A stretch of 64,000 nt of DNA from Nocardia goodfellowii (GTDB taxonomy: Bacteria > Actinomycetota > Actinomycetes > Mycobacteriales > Mycobacteriaceae). Of this stretch, positions 41,988 to 50,800 are shown piece after piece; positions within the stretch are counted from its first letter, which is position 1; the number at the start of each line of letters is the position of its first letter. The position numbers and the translations under genes were made by a program. Location: the NCBI RefSeq assembly GCF_017875645.1, contig NZ_JAGGMR010000001.1, positions 6,386,001 through 6,450,000 of the forward strand, read 5' to 3'. The notes under the pieces are model-generated. The model saw only the letters and a program-made list of their open reading frames with translations, ran no database searches and was not told the origin of the DNA.

Positions 41988-44900
41988 ATGGATCCAGTGC
42001 AGATCGAGTCTCGAGAACAGTTCGGTGCGGTACTCACCCGGCTGCGCCGCGAGGCGGGTCTGTCGATTCGCAAGGTCGCGGACCGGGCCGGCGTCCCGGT
42101 GCCGACGCTAGGCGGCTGGTATGCGGGCAACGCCGTTCCAGCGATCGACGCCGCGGCCTATCTGGAATCCGTGCTGAAGGTGTGTGGGGCGACTGATCGA
42201 TTCGAAGAGTTGTGGGAGGCAGCGAACCGGATCCGGGGTACCGCTCGACCGGCGCGTCCGGCGAACTCCCCGTATCGCAGTCTCGAACCCTATCGGGCAC
42301 AAGACGCTTGTCTGTTCTTCGGACGTGAGGACCTGATCGAAGAACTCAGCACCCGCGTGGGGCGAGGACTGCGTGGTGAGGGAACCCGTTTGATCGGAGT
42401 GCTCGGCTGTTCGGGGTCTGGCAAAACCTCACTGTTGCAGGCCGGGTTACTGCCCAAACTCGACGTACCGAACCGGTATTTCGAGCCAGGCGCCGATCCT
42501 GGCGATCGCCTCGATATGGCGATGGCATCCGACGGCACCGAGGGGCCGGCGGTGCTGGTGATCGACCAGGCCGAGGAATTGTGGACCTACGAAGATACCT
42601 CTGGAAGTTCCGAGGCCCGGATGGTCGTGGCAGGCGAGTTCGTGGACCGGCTCGTGGGATTGACCGAAACCGGGAAGGTCGTAGTGTTCGCGATGCGCGC
42701 GGACTACTTCGCACGGGCGCTCGAACTGCCTGTGTTGCGGGCAGCGTTGACCACCGACGCGGTGGCGGTGGGTCCGATGACTCGTCAGCAGCTCGAGCAG
42801 GCCATCGTTATGCCCGCGAAGGGGGCTGGCGTGCACGTCGAGCCGGCCCTACTCGCACTGCTGTTACAGGAGCTGGCCGTCGCTGGTGGCGGCGCGCACG
42901 ATCCAGGGGCGCTGCCGCTGCTCTCACATGCGTTGCACGCCACCTGGATCGGACGCACCACTGCCTCGGAGCGACTCACAGTCGAGCACTACCGCAGCGC
43001 GGGCGGTATCCGCGCCGCGATCGAACTGACCGCGGAGAAGGTATGGAGCGAACTCGATTCCAAGGAGGCGCAAACCGCGTGTGAGCGACTGTTCGTGCGC
43101 GCGGTGCACCGCGGCGACACCGCGCTGGCCCGCATCACCGTTGACCCAGCCGAATTGGACTGGCCCGACATAGACCGCAGAAACACCGCAGCGGTCATCG
43201 ACCGATTTGTCGCCGCTCGCCTGCTCACCATGACCAGCAGCGGGGTGCAGATCACCCATGAGGCGTTGCTGCACACCTGGCAGCGGCTGCGGAGCTGGCT
43301 TGCCGAGGACGCCGCCGGGCACGCCATGCATACCCAACTGACAGCCCACGTGCGGAACTGGGACCGTCACGACCCATCGACCCTGCTCAGCGCCGCCCGC
43401 ACCGAGGAGTATCAACTCTGGGCCGGCAAGCCGAGCCGCGGCCGGAGCCTGACCGTGCTCGAGAGCGAGTATGTGGCGGCCAGCGCATCACATCACGCCG
43501 CAGTCGCGCGCGCGGAATTGTGGCAGCTGCGGCGCTTATATGCGTTGTCGGCGGCATTGTTTCTGGTCGCGGTCATCTCGATCGCGGCGACGGTGTTCGC
43601 GGTGCGCTACTCACGCAGCGAAGCAGCTCAATACCGGATATCGCATGCTCACGAACAAGCATCGGCATCGTATGTTGTGCGTTCGGGCGCCCCCGATGTC
43701 GGTGGTCTGCTCGCGGTCCAGGCTTTTCGCGCCCAACCCGACGTCCAGACCCGCAGCGCTCTGCTCGAAACTCAGGCCGACCGCTTTCTCGGCCGCATCT
43801 CAGTGGGCGACTTCCCTCTGTACGGAGTGGCATCCAGCCCCGACGGAAAGCTGATCGCGGCCTCGGGCTTCGACGGGAAAGTCCGGTTGTGGGACGCTCG
43901 AACTCGGCGGGAACTGACTGACTGGGTAGCAGCTCCAGAGGGAGGTTCCGCCGTGGTCTTCAGCCCTGACAGCACAAAGTTGGCTCACGCCCAGGGCGGC
44001 ACCCTGCGGGTGTGGAGCCCCGTCGACTACTCCCTCCGCGGCGAACGACAAGGCATCGAAGGCGGTATGAGCAACCTCGCGTTCAGTCCTGACGGGCGCG
44101 TACTGGCCGGCTTCGCGAAGAACGCCTACGGAACCACCGTCCTCCAGTTCCTCGATCCTGCGACCCTGTCCCCCCTGCCCACCCCGCCCGGATCCATCAG
44201 CGGCGCGGGATCGCTGGCTTTCAGCGCGAGTACCGGAATCTTCGCCGCCGCGGGCACCGGGCCCGTGCAGGTATGGCCCAGCCTCGATACCGCGCCGATC
44301 ACCCTGAGCCGCTCTTGGGCCGAGCGCGGTGTTGCTGCCCTGGCGCTCAGCCGAGACGGGCGCGTTGTGGCCGCCAGCGACAACGATGGCTGGGTCACCT
44401 TGTGGAACCTGGCCGATGGCGGACGTGAAATCGCGACAAAGAAATTCGACTCCGCGGCGTATGGCTTGGACTTCACCCCCGACGGCTCCGTACTCGCGAT
44501 CGGTCTCGACAACCGCTCGGTACAGCTGTTGGACACCGCGTCCGGCCAGGCACCGTTCGCGACGCTGATCGGTCACAGCAACTCTATCCACCGCATCGCT
44601 TTCACCGAGGTCGGCGACACTCTGCTGACCGCGAGTTCGGATGGCTCGATCGGAATCTGGGATACCTCCGATCTGACCCTGCGCTCGGTACAGCCGATTT
44701 CACCGGTGTCCGCGCTGGCGCGCGGCCGAGACAGCGCGGCCCTTACAGCCGCAACTCGCGATGGCAGCGTGCACCAGTGGAATCCGGCGGGCGGGTATCG
44801 CCGCCAGTTCGATCCCCGCTGGCGTGAGCCGGCCGCAGCAGCGTTCGTCCGGAACGACCGATCTTTGGTCATCGGCGGCCAGCACGGCCTGTCCGTTCTC

Positions 44901-45686
44901 GACACCACAAGCTCAGCGGTGACCCTACTGAGTGCGGCCGCCGTCGTAGGCGTCGCTGTCAGCGCCGACACCTTTACCCTCGCAGTCGCTTTCGATGACG
45001 ACAGCATTCAACGGTGGGACACCCGAAGCTGGAACCAACTGGCTCCGGTACCGGTACCCGAGGGTCAAGTTCTCACCGGCCTCACCTTCGGTGGCAATAC
45101 GATGCTCGCGGCCACCGCTTACACTGACAATCTGCTGGTCTGGGATCTCTCCGCCACCGAACCACAGTTGTCGATGCTCCGAACCCACGTCACCGCAGCA
45201 GCATTCAGCCCGAACGCTCGATTTCTCGCTTACGCCAACATGACCGGACAGATCAAGGTGTACGACATCCAGGCGAACGACCGCCTGGACAGGGTTGCGG
45301 ACTACGATCTGACCGTGTTGCACCCTGCCGCGCCCGACCGGAGCGCCGTCGGACGGCGCCACACCACCAATTCCCTGACGTTCAGCCCCGATGGCCAGCT
45401 ACTCGCCGCAGCCAGCAACGACGGTCTCACTCGCATTTGGGCCGCCAACCAGCGCGCAGGCTTCACACCGCACGCCATCCTGCAAGGCCATAACGGTGCA
45501 ACCTCCGCCGCAACGTTCGAATCCACCAGCACTCATCTCGTCACCGCCGGCGAGGACGGCGTACTACGCCGTTGGAACCTCGACACCGACATGGCCTCGA
45601 CCCAGGCGTGCTCCGCGGCCGCAACGTCGGATCAATCGAGATGGCTCGAGCGTGACACCGCCCTACTCGACGCAGATAGCTGCTAA
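41988..45686 (+). CDS. HTH-NTPase-WD40 protein (STAND-type)
   Basis: About 1232 residues. Order: Cro/XRE-like HTH (FGAVLTRLRREAGLSIRKVA, residues about 13-50), a linker, P-loop NTPase with Walker A GCSGSGKTSL (about 139) and Walker B AVLVIDQAEELW (about 187), an AAA-lid region, one transmembrane helix (YALSAALFLVAVISIAATV, about 518), then a WD40 propeller region to the C-terminus with repeats such as GFDGKVRLWDART, SDGSIGIWDTS and EDGVLRRWNLD. STAND NTPases are signal-sensing switches; related WD40 members in actinobacteria are often of unknown role, some regulatory, some defensive. The start is uncertain: ATG at 41988, with in-frame GTGs at 41976 and 41943. Small secreted-protein genes flank it on both sides. 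Confidence 0.85.
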   Translation: MDPVQIESREQFGAVLTRLRREAGLSIRKVADRAGVPVPTLGGWYAGNAVPAIDAAAYLESVLKVCGATDRFEELWEAANRIRGTARPARPANSPYRSLEPYRAQDACLFFGREDLIEELSTRVGRGLRGEGTRLIGVLGCSGSGKTSLLQAGLLPKLDVPNRYFEPGADPGDRLDMAMASDGTEGPAVLVIDQAEELWTYEDTSGSSEARMVVAGEFVDRLVGLTETGKVVVFAMRADYFARALELPVLRAALTTDAVAVGPMTRQQLEQAIVMPAKGAGVHVEPALLALLLQELAVAGGGAHDPGALPLLSHALHATWIGRTTASERLTVEHYRSAGGIRAAIELTAEKVWSELDSKEAQTACERLFVRAVHRGDTALARITVDPAELDWPDIDRRNTAAVIDRFVAARLLTMTSSGVQITHEALLHTWQRLRSWLAEDAAGHAMHTQLTAHVRNWDRHDPSTLLSAARTEEYQLWAGKPSRGRSLTVLESEYVAASASHHAAVARAELWQLRRLYALSAALFLVAVISIAATVFAVRYSRSEAAQYRISHAHEQASASYVVRSGAPDVGGLLAVQAFRAQPDVQTRSALLETQADRFLGRISVGDFPLYGVASSPDGKLIAASGFDGKVRLWDARTRRELTDWVAAPEGGSAVVFSPDSTKLAHAQGGTLRVWSPVDYSLRGERQGIEGGMSNLAFSPDGRVLAGFAKNAYGTTVLQFLDPATLSPLPTPPGSISGAGSLAFSASTGIFAAAGTGPVQVWPSLDTAPITLSRSWAERGVAALALSRDGRVVAASDNDGWVTLWNLADGGREIATKKFDSAAYGLDFTPDGSVLAIGLDNRSVQLLDTASGQAPFATLIGHSNSIHRIAFTEVGDTLLTASSDGSIGIWDTSDLTLRSVQPISPVSALARGRDSAALTAATRDGSVHQWNPAGGYRRQFDPRWREPAAAAFVRNDRSLVIGGQHGLSVLDTTSSAVTLLSAAAVVGVAVSADTFTLAVAFDDDSIQRWDTRSWNQLAPVPVPEGQVLTGLTFGGNTMLAATAYTDNLLVWDLSATEPQLSMLRTHVTAAAFSPNARFLAYANMTGQIKVYDIQANDRLDRVADYDLTVLHPAAPDRSAVGRRHTTNSLTFSPDGQLLAAASNDGLTRIWAANQRAGFTPHAILQGHNGATSAATFESTSTHLVTAGEDGVLRRWNLDTDMASTQACSAAATSDQSRWLERDTALLDADSC

Positions 45687-45860
45687 CCCTCCTCAACGGC
45701 GCAGGTCGGCACCTACAGCCGTGAACTGGGTGTATGGACTTATATGGATGGCCGCCGAACCATGGCCGTCGCTCGGGCAGGCAGACAATCTGGATAGACC
45801 GGGATACCCGGCAACCACTTTGATTCCGCGCAGCGGAGCCACCAACTAGGAGGACCTGAG

Positions 45861-46124
45861 ATGAGCACGGGTAACCAGAAGAAAAGAAATCAGATAATTC
45901 GCAGTTCGATCGTGGCCGGCACTCTCGCGATATTGGTATCGGCATCGCTGGGGATGGGATCAGCGGCAGCAGGCAATGCGCTCGTCACGGTCGCTCAGTG
46001 TAGAGATGCCGGCGGCCAAGCTATCCGCGATGACAACAGCATCGTCGATCCTGGCGACTACATCGACTGGGCAAGGTGCTATAATCCCGGCGGGCCCTAC
46101 CACGACTACGAAATTGCTCGTTGA
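45861..46124 (+). CDS. Small secreted protein
   Basis: 87 residues with AGGAGG before the ATG. Signal peptide: basic start NQKKRNQIIRSS then IVAGTLAILVSASLGMGSAA, cleavage near AAA-GN. The mature 50-residue part has two cysteines (VAQCRDAGG, WARCYNPGG), probably one disulfide, and is acidic. No family recognised. It converges with the pentapeptide-repeat gene, 20 bases between stops. Confidence 0.65.
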   Translation: MSTGNQKKRNQIIRSSIVAGTLAILVSASLGMGSAAAGNALVTVAQCRDAGGQAIRDDNSIVDPGDYIDWARCYNPGGPYHDYEIAR

Positions 46125-46144
46125 TTAAGCGAGCGAGACGCTAG

Positions 46145-47065
46145 TCAGCGGCTTGGTGGAGGAACAAACCCGATCGGCCACTTGGTTGTGTGGTCATAGC
46201 GAATATTGCGCAGTATCACATCGGTTAGGTTTGACCGGCTCATATCCGAGCCGGTCAAATCTGTACCTATCAATTCTGCGCCGCTGAGGTTCGCGTCGGT
46301 CAGTACGGCACCAGTGAGGTCGGCCTTTGCAAGGACAGCATTGTTCAAGAAGGCGGAGTTGAGGTTGGCCATCGACAGTTTCGCACTGGCCAGATTTGCC
46401 ATCTGGAGGCGGGCGTCGAGCAATTGTGCCCCGCGCAGGTCTGCGTCGCTCATATGCCCGCAGGTCAAGTCGGCGCCGGATAGGTTGGCGCCCTGAAGTC
46501 GCGCCGACCTCAGCACCGAGTACCGAAGATCGCTGTCCACCAGACTGATCGGATCGGGCCCATCCTTCGCAGTGTCTCGCCGACCGATAACAGTCAACGC
46601 GGCCTGCACATCCGGGAGATTAGCTCCCTTGGCCCCACATGAAGCGAGATTGTGCTCGGAGGAAGCACGATGAGTCCGAACGAAGGCGCTGACCACTTCG
46701 AAAATCAGCGATTGATTCGACACCCGGCTCGGTGGTGAGTCTCTGGCCAGCCACTCCAACGAGTAGATGCCACCGAGCCGAACATTCAACTCCGGCGACC
46801 CGAGATGCTCGGTTGCTTTGGCGAATCGGTCGGTGAACCAGGTCTGCTGGGAGAGGCTGTACTGGTTGTGGGTCGCGCGCAGGGATTGACCAGTGAACCA
46901 CAGTGCTGCCACTGCGGTTGCCGCTGTAGCCAACGCGGCGACCTTCAACCAGCCATCCCATAGCAATGCCTGGTGAAGATACTTGCCAGCGGCCGATACC
47001 GCGCCACGCCATCCTCCCTGAGAGGGAGGCGTCGGTGGCGCCGGATCCGAGGGTTCCGAGGTCAC
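46145..47065 (-). CDS. Pentapeptide-repeat membrane protein
   Basis: 306 residues from GTG at 47065, six bases after AAGGAG. A Pro-rich N-terminus, one transmembrane helix (VAALATAATAVAALWFTGQS, about residues 42-61), a linker with TDRFAKATEHLGSPELNVRLG, a motif common to actinobacterial pentapeptide proteins, then A(D/N)LxX repeats from about residue 180 (SARLQGANLSGADLTCGHM and onwards). The repeats form a right-handed quadrilateral helix. The N-terminal TM and QLG linker place it among membrane-anchored members; function is unknown. Confidence 0.8.
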   Translation of the reverse strand: MTSEPSDPAPPTPPSQGGWRGAVSAAGKYLHQALLWDGWLKVAALATAATAVAALWFTGQSLRATHNQYSLSQQTWFTDRFAKATEHLGSPELNVRLGGIYSLEWLARDSPPSRVSNQSLIFEVVSAFVRTHRASSEHNLASCGAKGANLPDVQAALTVIGRRDTAKDGPDPISLVDSDLRYSVLRSARLQGANLSGADLTCGHMSDADLRGAQLLDARLQMANLASAKLSMANLNSAFLNNAVLAKADLTGAVLTDANLSGAELIGTDLTGSDMSRSNLTDVILRNIRYDHTTKWPIGFVPPPSR

Positions 47066-47080
47066 GTGGAGCTCCTTCGG

Positions 47081-47182
47081 TCAGCACTCACATTCGAACA
47101 GGCCCGATCTTTCCAGGTTGATCGCCTGTAGCGCAGGCGTTTTCGCGGCCTCACCGACGAACTTCGCCGGGTCGAAATGCAT
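47081..47182 (-). CDS. Very small ORF ahead of the pentapeptide gene, doubtful
   Basis: 33 codons (MHFDPAKFVGEAAKTPALQA to the ending LFECEC) with GC-rich third positions, ending 15 bases before the pentapeptide-repeat start. No clear ribosome binding site. It could be a leader peptide, the tail of a decayed gene, or chance. Confidence 0.25.
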   Translation of the reverse strand: MHFDPAKFVGEAAKTPALQAINLERSGLFECEC

Positions 47183-47502
47183 CCAACTCGAGTTTGATCG
47201 CGTTCCAGTACCCAACCCCGTGGCAGCCAGTTCAGCAGGTTGATCATGCCCAATTGCGCTGCGATTACTGCGATGGTGGAAGCAGCACAAAGCCCGGCTC
47301 CAGTGGAGCCGGGCTTCGGCTATATCAGGTGTCGACGTCCAACAAGCGCCTCTCGGCGAGTGGTCGCTCGTAGCGACGAATGGGGTGCGGCCCGGGGCTG
47401 TCCGAACGCCGACAGCATGTTCAACGGCGAAAGGCCGTACTCGATTCCGCCGGCGACTGTGATCCCCATCGCGGCGTCTACCGGGGCCGGTACATCGAGG
47501 CT
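47183..47502. other. Gene-free stretch with hairpin
   Basis: Apart from the hairpin at 47290-47316 I see no supported gene. Several overlapping frames are open, but their translations are low-complexity and rich in Arg/Pro. Confidence 0.4.
47290..47316. terminator. Perfect hairpin, probable terminator
   Basis: 12-bp perfect stem (AAGCCCGGCTCC at 47290-47301 with its complement at 47305-47316) and a three-base loop. It lies 187 bases downstream of the HxlR-type gene on the minus strand, preceded by TTGTGC on that side. It may stop read-through into the pentapeptide gene. Confidence 0.55.
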
Positions 47503-48135
47503 TCACAGTTCTCGTCGAGCGGGTGGCACGCTGGGCCGGAGGCGACGCAGGAGTCCGATGTCGCCGGTGATGGCCAGGCCGCGGCTTTTCGCTTCGGCGG
47601 GGTCGATGCGGTGGGCGAGGAGGCCGACCGCTGCGTCGGGTGGACCGGTCAGGACGAGGTCGGGGGCGCCGGCCTGGCCCGGGTGCACGCTGATCTCACC
47701 GTTGGCCGAGCAAATGGTCATGGGCTGTTCGTCGCATCGCACTTCGATCGTCAGGTCCGGGCGGGTGGGATCCTGACCGGGGAACAGGGCAGCCACGGGG
47801 TGGGCGATCCAGTGGCCGCGGAATGTGTCGTCCTCGGCCATGCGAGCCATGAGGGGGCCGGCCCATCCGGCGATCGCGGATACCACCTCACGCAAACCTT
47901 CGGCGGAGGCTGTGAGCTGGTAGTGGTCGTCCTCGGTCTTGGCCACCAGTCCGTTGGTTCGCATCACGCGCAGGCGCGCGGCGAGCAGGTTGGTGGCGAT
48001 ACCCGGAAGTCCATGGGCGAGTTCGCCGTACCGGCGAGGACCGTTGAGTAGCTCGCGAACAATCAGCAGCACCCAGCGGTCGCCGATGACATCGAGGCCG
48101 CGCGCCAACGCGCAGTACTGATTGTAGGGTTTCAT
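47503..48135 (-). CDS. HxlR-type winged-helix regulator
   Basis: 210 residues. N-terminal HxlR-type wHTH (YCALARGLDVIGDRWVLLIV, RELLNGPRRYGELAHGLPG, ATNLLAARLRVM) followed by a C-terminal domain of about 90 residues (TIEVRCDEQPMTICSANGEI, GPPDAAVGLLAHRIDPAEAK) resembling an SCP2-like sterol/lipid-binding fold. A hydrophobic ligand is therefore likely. It is divergent from the PPOX-family gene at 48256, and a palindrome covers its start codon, consistent with autorepression. Confidence 0.8.
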   Translation of the reverse strand: MKPYNQYCALARGLDVIGDRWVLLIVRELLNGPRRYGELAHGLPGIATNLLAARLRVMRTNGLVAKTEDDHYQLTASAEGLREVVSAIAGWAGPLMARMAEDDTFRGHWIAHPVAALFPGQDPTRPDLTIEVRCDEQPMTICSANGEISVHPGQAGAPDLVLTGPPDAAVGLLAHRIDPAEAKSRGLAITGDIGLLRRLRPSVPPARREL

Positions 48136-48151
48136 ATAACAAGCTTATATG
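48133..48151. promoter_or_regulatory. Palindromic operator over the HxlR-type gene start
   Basis: CATATAA-CAAGC-TTATATG, a perfect 7-bp inverted repeat that includes the ATG of the minus-strand regulator (48133-48135). A second short palindrome GTTTAAAC follows at 48152-48159. Together they occupy the promoter shared with the divergent gene at 48256. Confidence 0.65.
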
Positions 48152-48255
48152 GTTTAAACAGTAAGGTCCAGGTACTTGTTTTTTCAAAGTCCGCCCTCGT
48201 AAGCTGCTCCTGTCGGGGGCCTATCGCCGACCACCTATCGAGGAAGGTCAGCCCC

Positions 48256-48657
48256 ATGGCACCACTCACCGAGCAGGTTCGCGCACTGTTCGACGGCAAG
48301 AATTTCGCGGTTCTGTCGACGCTGGAACCGGACGGCAGACCGCATTCGACGGTGGTCTGGGTCGGACGCGACGGAGACGACCTGCTTTTCGCGCTACCCA
48401 GAAGCCGCCGTAAGACCGCCAACCTGAGCCGAGACCCACGAGCGGCCGTGGTGATCTTTGATGCCGCCGATCCGTATAGAAGCGCACAGGTGCGCGGAAC
48501 CGCGTCCCTCGAAGACGACCCAGCCGGTGCGCTCATCGATTCCCTGTCCCACAAGTACCTGAACGGCCCCTACCCCGGCTTCGCCGGACCGGACCCGCAA
48601 TGGGTCATCGCCAGAATCACAGCGGACAAGGTCATTACGACCTGGCCGAACTCGTGA
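48256..48657 (+). CDS. PPOX-class (pyridoxamine oxidase-like) FMN/F420 oxidoreductase
   Basis: 133 residues with the split beta-barrel pattern FDGKNFAVLSTLEPDGRPHS, VVWVGRDGDDLLFALP, KTANLSRDPRAAVVIFDA, and ending VITTWPNS. This is the size and layout of PPOX-class F420-dependent proteins of actinobacteria, which reduce diverse substrates with F420H2 or bind FMN. GAGGAAGG lies upstream of the ATG. It is divergent from the HxlR-type regulator and probably its main target. Confidence 0.85.
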   Translation: MAPLTEQVRALFDGKNFAVLSTLEPDGRPHSTVVWVGRDGDDLLFALPRSRRKTANLSRDPRAAVVIFDAADPYRSAQVRGTASLEDDPAGALIDSLSHKYLNGPYPGFAGPDPQWVIARITADKVITTWPNS

Positions 48658-48693
48658 ACCTCCCGGTACCAGGCTCTAGTTTCTGCGCTGTCG

Positions 48694-49596
48694 CTACTTG
48701 TTGTCGATCCGTCCGATCGGATCGGCGGTCCCGGCCAGCTCGGCCTGCACCTTTTCCCATGCGGCAGAGTCGATTCCGAGGGCGTGACACAGGTAGGCCC
48801 AGGCGGCTTGCCGGACGAGGGCAACGCGTTCGGGGCTCTCATCGGTAGTGTCCGCGGCGTTGTAGCCGTGAATTCCGCCGAGCATATGTTCGCCGCCGAA
48901 CACAGTGAGCAGACTCCGGGCGCCGGGGCTGTGGGTGTATACATCGGTGAACCAGTCGGGCCCGCGGGTCGAGAGCTGGGACTGATCGCGATCGCCCGCG
49001 ACCACGAGAACCGGCGTGGCCAGACCGCGGAAATCCGGGTTCATGAAAGCGAAGTTCGCCGCGGCGAAGGGCGACAGGTCGGCCCCGCCCAGACCGGTAG
49101 TCGCAAGCAGCACACCAGCTTTCACCCGGGCATCGGTCATATCGGGGCCAGCTTGCCCGTCCGCGCCGAGGACGCGGGCGCCGAGCAGCATACCGACGGT
49201 CTGTCCACCCCAGGAGTGCCCTGCGACGGCAATGCGCTGGCGGTCGGCACGCTCGGCGAGTCCCGGGACCGCGGCGAGGACCTGATCGAGTTCATCGAGA
49301 ACCCGCACGACGTCCGCGACGCGGACACGCCAGATGTCCGGATAGCGCGGATCGGCGGGAGTGATGCCGAGCGTCTTCGAATCGAGGAATGTGGGTTGAA
49401 CGACGACGAAACCACTGCCCGCCCAGTAGTCGACCAGAGGGTCATAGGAAGACATGGACTTACCGAAGCCATGGGCGAGGACGACGATCGGCAGGCCGGA
49501 TCCGGAGACGGGTGCGGATACCCGGACCTGGAGGTCGGCACCGCGCTCCGGCGCGGACAGCGTGACAGGTTTGATGCTGATGATCGGTGCGGACAT
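48694..49596 (-). CDS. Alpha/beta hydrolase
   Basis: 300 residues from ATG at 49596 (GGAAGGGG upstream). Alpha/beta-hydrolase features: oxyanion loop LPIVVLAHGFGKSMSSYDPL, nucleophile elbow AVAGHSWGGQTVGML (Ser), acid near LVVAGDRDQSQL (Asp) and His in VFGGEHMLGG. It resembles chlorophyllase / PAF-acetylhydrolase-like esterases; substrate unknown. No signal peptide. Divergent from the TetR gene at 49700, with a pair of tandem operators between them, so it is probably the TetR target. Confidence 0.85.
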   Translation of the reverse strand: MSAPIISIKPVTLSAPERGADLQVRVSAPVSGSGLPIVVLAHGFGKSMSSYDPLVDYWAGSGFVVVQPTFLDSKTLGITPADPRYPDIWRVRVADVVRVLDELDQVLAAVPGLAERADRQRIAVAGHSWGGQTVGMLLGARVLGADGQAGPDMTDARVKAGVLLATTGLGGADLSPFAAANFAFMNPDFRGLATPVLVVAGDRDQSQLSTRGPDWFTDVYTHSPGARSLLTVFGGEHMLGGIHGYNAADTTDESPERVALVRQAAWAYLCHALGIDSAAWEKVQAELAGTADPIGRIDNK

Positions 49597-49630
49597 GCGA
49601 ATTCCCCTTCCAGGGCGATAGACTCCGAAG

Positions 49631-49666
49631 CGGAGCACTGTTCCGAATATACGGAGCGCTGTTCCG
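49631..49666. promoter_or_regulatory. Tandem operators between hydrolase and TetR gene
   Basis: Two near-identical 15-base sites, CGGAGCACTGTTCCG (49631-49645) and CGGAGCGCTGTTCCG (49652-49666), 21 bases apart centre to centre. Each is an imperfect inverted repeat (CGGA.....TTCCG). Two helical turns of spacing suits cooperative binding of two TetR dimers on one DNA face. Confidence 0.7.
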
Positions 49667-49699
49667 CTTTACAAGTGCCGCCGCAGAAAGGAGTGCCGC

Positions 49700-50278
49700 G
49701 TGAGTGAGCCATCGATGCCCGCGAGCCAGGCCAAACGCGCAGATGCCCGGCGCAATGAGAAATCTCTGCTCGACGCCGCCGCCTCGGTCTTCGTCACCGA
49801 CGGCGTGGACGCGCCGGTGCGCCGCATCGCCGCCGCGGCCGGGGTCGGCATGGGCACGATCTATCGGCACTTCCCTACGCGCGCGGACCTTGTCGCGGCC
49901 GTGTACCGCCACCAGATCGACGCCTGCGCCGAGGCCGGTCCGACCCTGCTCGCGACTACCCCATCGCCCTTCGCCGCGCTCCGCCGATGGGTGGACCTGT
50001 TCGCGGACTTCTTGGCGACCAAACATGGACTGGCCGCCGCGATGCGCACCGATCCCGAGGGCATCACCGCCCTGCACGCCCTGTTCCTCGACCGCCTCGT
50101 CCCAGTTGTCGACGAACTCCTCACCGCCGCCCGGAGCGCGGGCGAGGTCGCCACCGATTTCACCGCCTACCAACTGATGCGCGCCATCGGTGACATCTGC
50201 GCGGGCGCCGAGATGACCGATCCGCACTACGACGCCCGCCTCACCATTCGCCTACTGCTCGACGGCTGCGAACAGTAG
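49700..50278 (+). CDS. TetR family regulator
   Basis: 192 residues from GTG at 49700 with AAAGGAG upstream. TetR N-terminus: NEKSLLDAAASVFVTDGVDA, RRIAAAAGVGMGTIYRHFPT (HTH), then a C-terminal ligand domain of the common size. It is divergent from the alpha/beta hydrolase, and the tandem 15-base sites in the shared promoter are the likely operator. It probably represses itself and the hydrolase and is released by a small hydrophobic ligand. Confidence 0.88.
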   Translation: MSEPSMPASQAKRADARRNEKSLLDAAASVFVTDGVDAPVRRIAAAAGVGMGTIYRHFPTRADLVAAVYRHQIDACAEAGPTLLATTPSPFAALRRWVDLFADFLATKHGLAAAMRTDPEGITALHALFLDRLVPVVDELLTAARSAGEVATDFTAYQLMRAIGDICAGAEMTDPHYDARLTIRLLLDGCEQ

Positions 50279-50401
50279 GACCGCAACTGATCGCGCGTCG
50301 TATGCGGCGGACCCGATACTGCACACCCGAGCCCGACAGCCGATCCGTCTTGCTCCGCGAGGAGCCATGCCATGACTGCCGACGGTGGCGTGGGCGAGCG
50401 G

Positions 50402-50800
50402 TCAGCCGTGCTGGGCCTCGCCGTAGGAGGACTGTCCGGTCGGCCCGGACTTGCGACGGGCCCGCTTCCCGCGAGCGATTTCCGTACCCAGGGCGTCGAG
50501 CGGGTTGGCCAGTTGATGCAACGGGTCCACGAGGGTGGTGAGCCACACCAGTGCCGCACCGACACCGTCGGGATCGAGGGCGTAGAAGCGACGCGTGCCC
50601 TCGGCCCGAACGCGCACCAATCCGGCCTCTCGCAACACCTTGAGATGCTGCGAGACGCCGGGCTGGGAGATCGAGGTACGGTCACGAACCGTTCGCACGA
50701 TGGCGCTGGCGGGTTGTTCGCCGGTTGCCACGAGTTCGAGGATGGAGCGGCGGATCGGGTCGCCCAAGGCCTCGAAAATATGGGCGGTGTTGGCGCCCAT
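50402..50800 (-). CDS. ArsR family regulator
   Basis: 132 residues with the ArsR winged helix: IFEALGDPIRRSILELVATG, DRTSISQPGVSQHLKVLREA, GLVRVRAEGTRRFYAL. No conserved metal-binding Cys pair is seen, which fits the subgroup that pairs with AHSA1-type SRPBCC proteins. Its start overlaps the stop of the SRPBCC gene (TGATG), so it is the second gene of a two-gene operon controlled from the palindrome at 51466. Confidence 0.87.
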   Translation of the reverse strand: MGANTAHIFEALGDPIRRSILELVATGEQPASAIVRTVRDRTSISQPGVSQHLKVLREAGLVRVRAEGTRRFYALDPDGVGAALVWLTTLVDPLHQLANPLDALGTEIARGKRARRKSGPTGQSSYGEAQHG

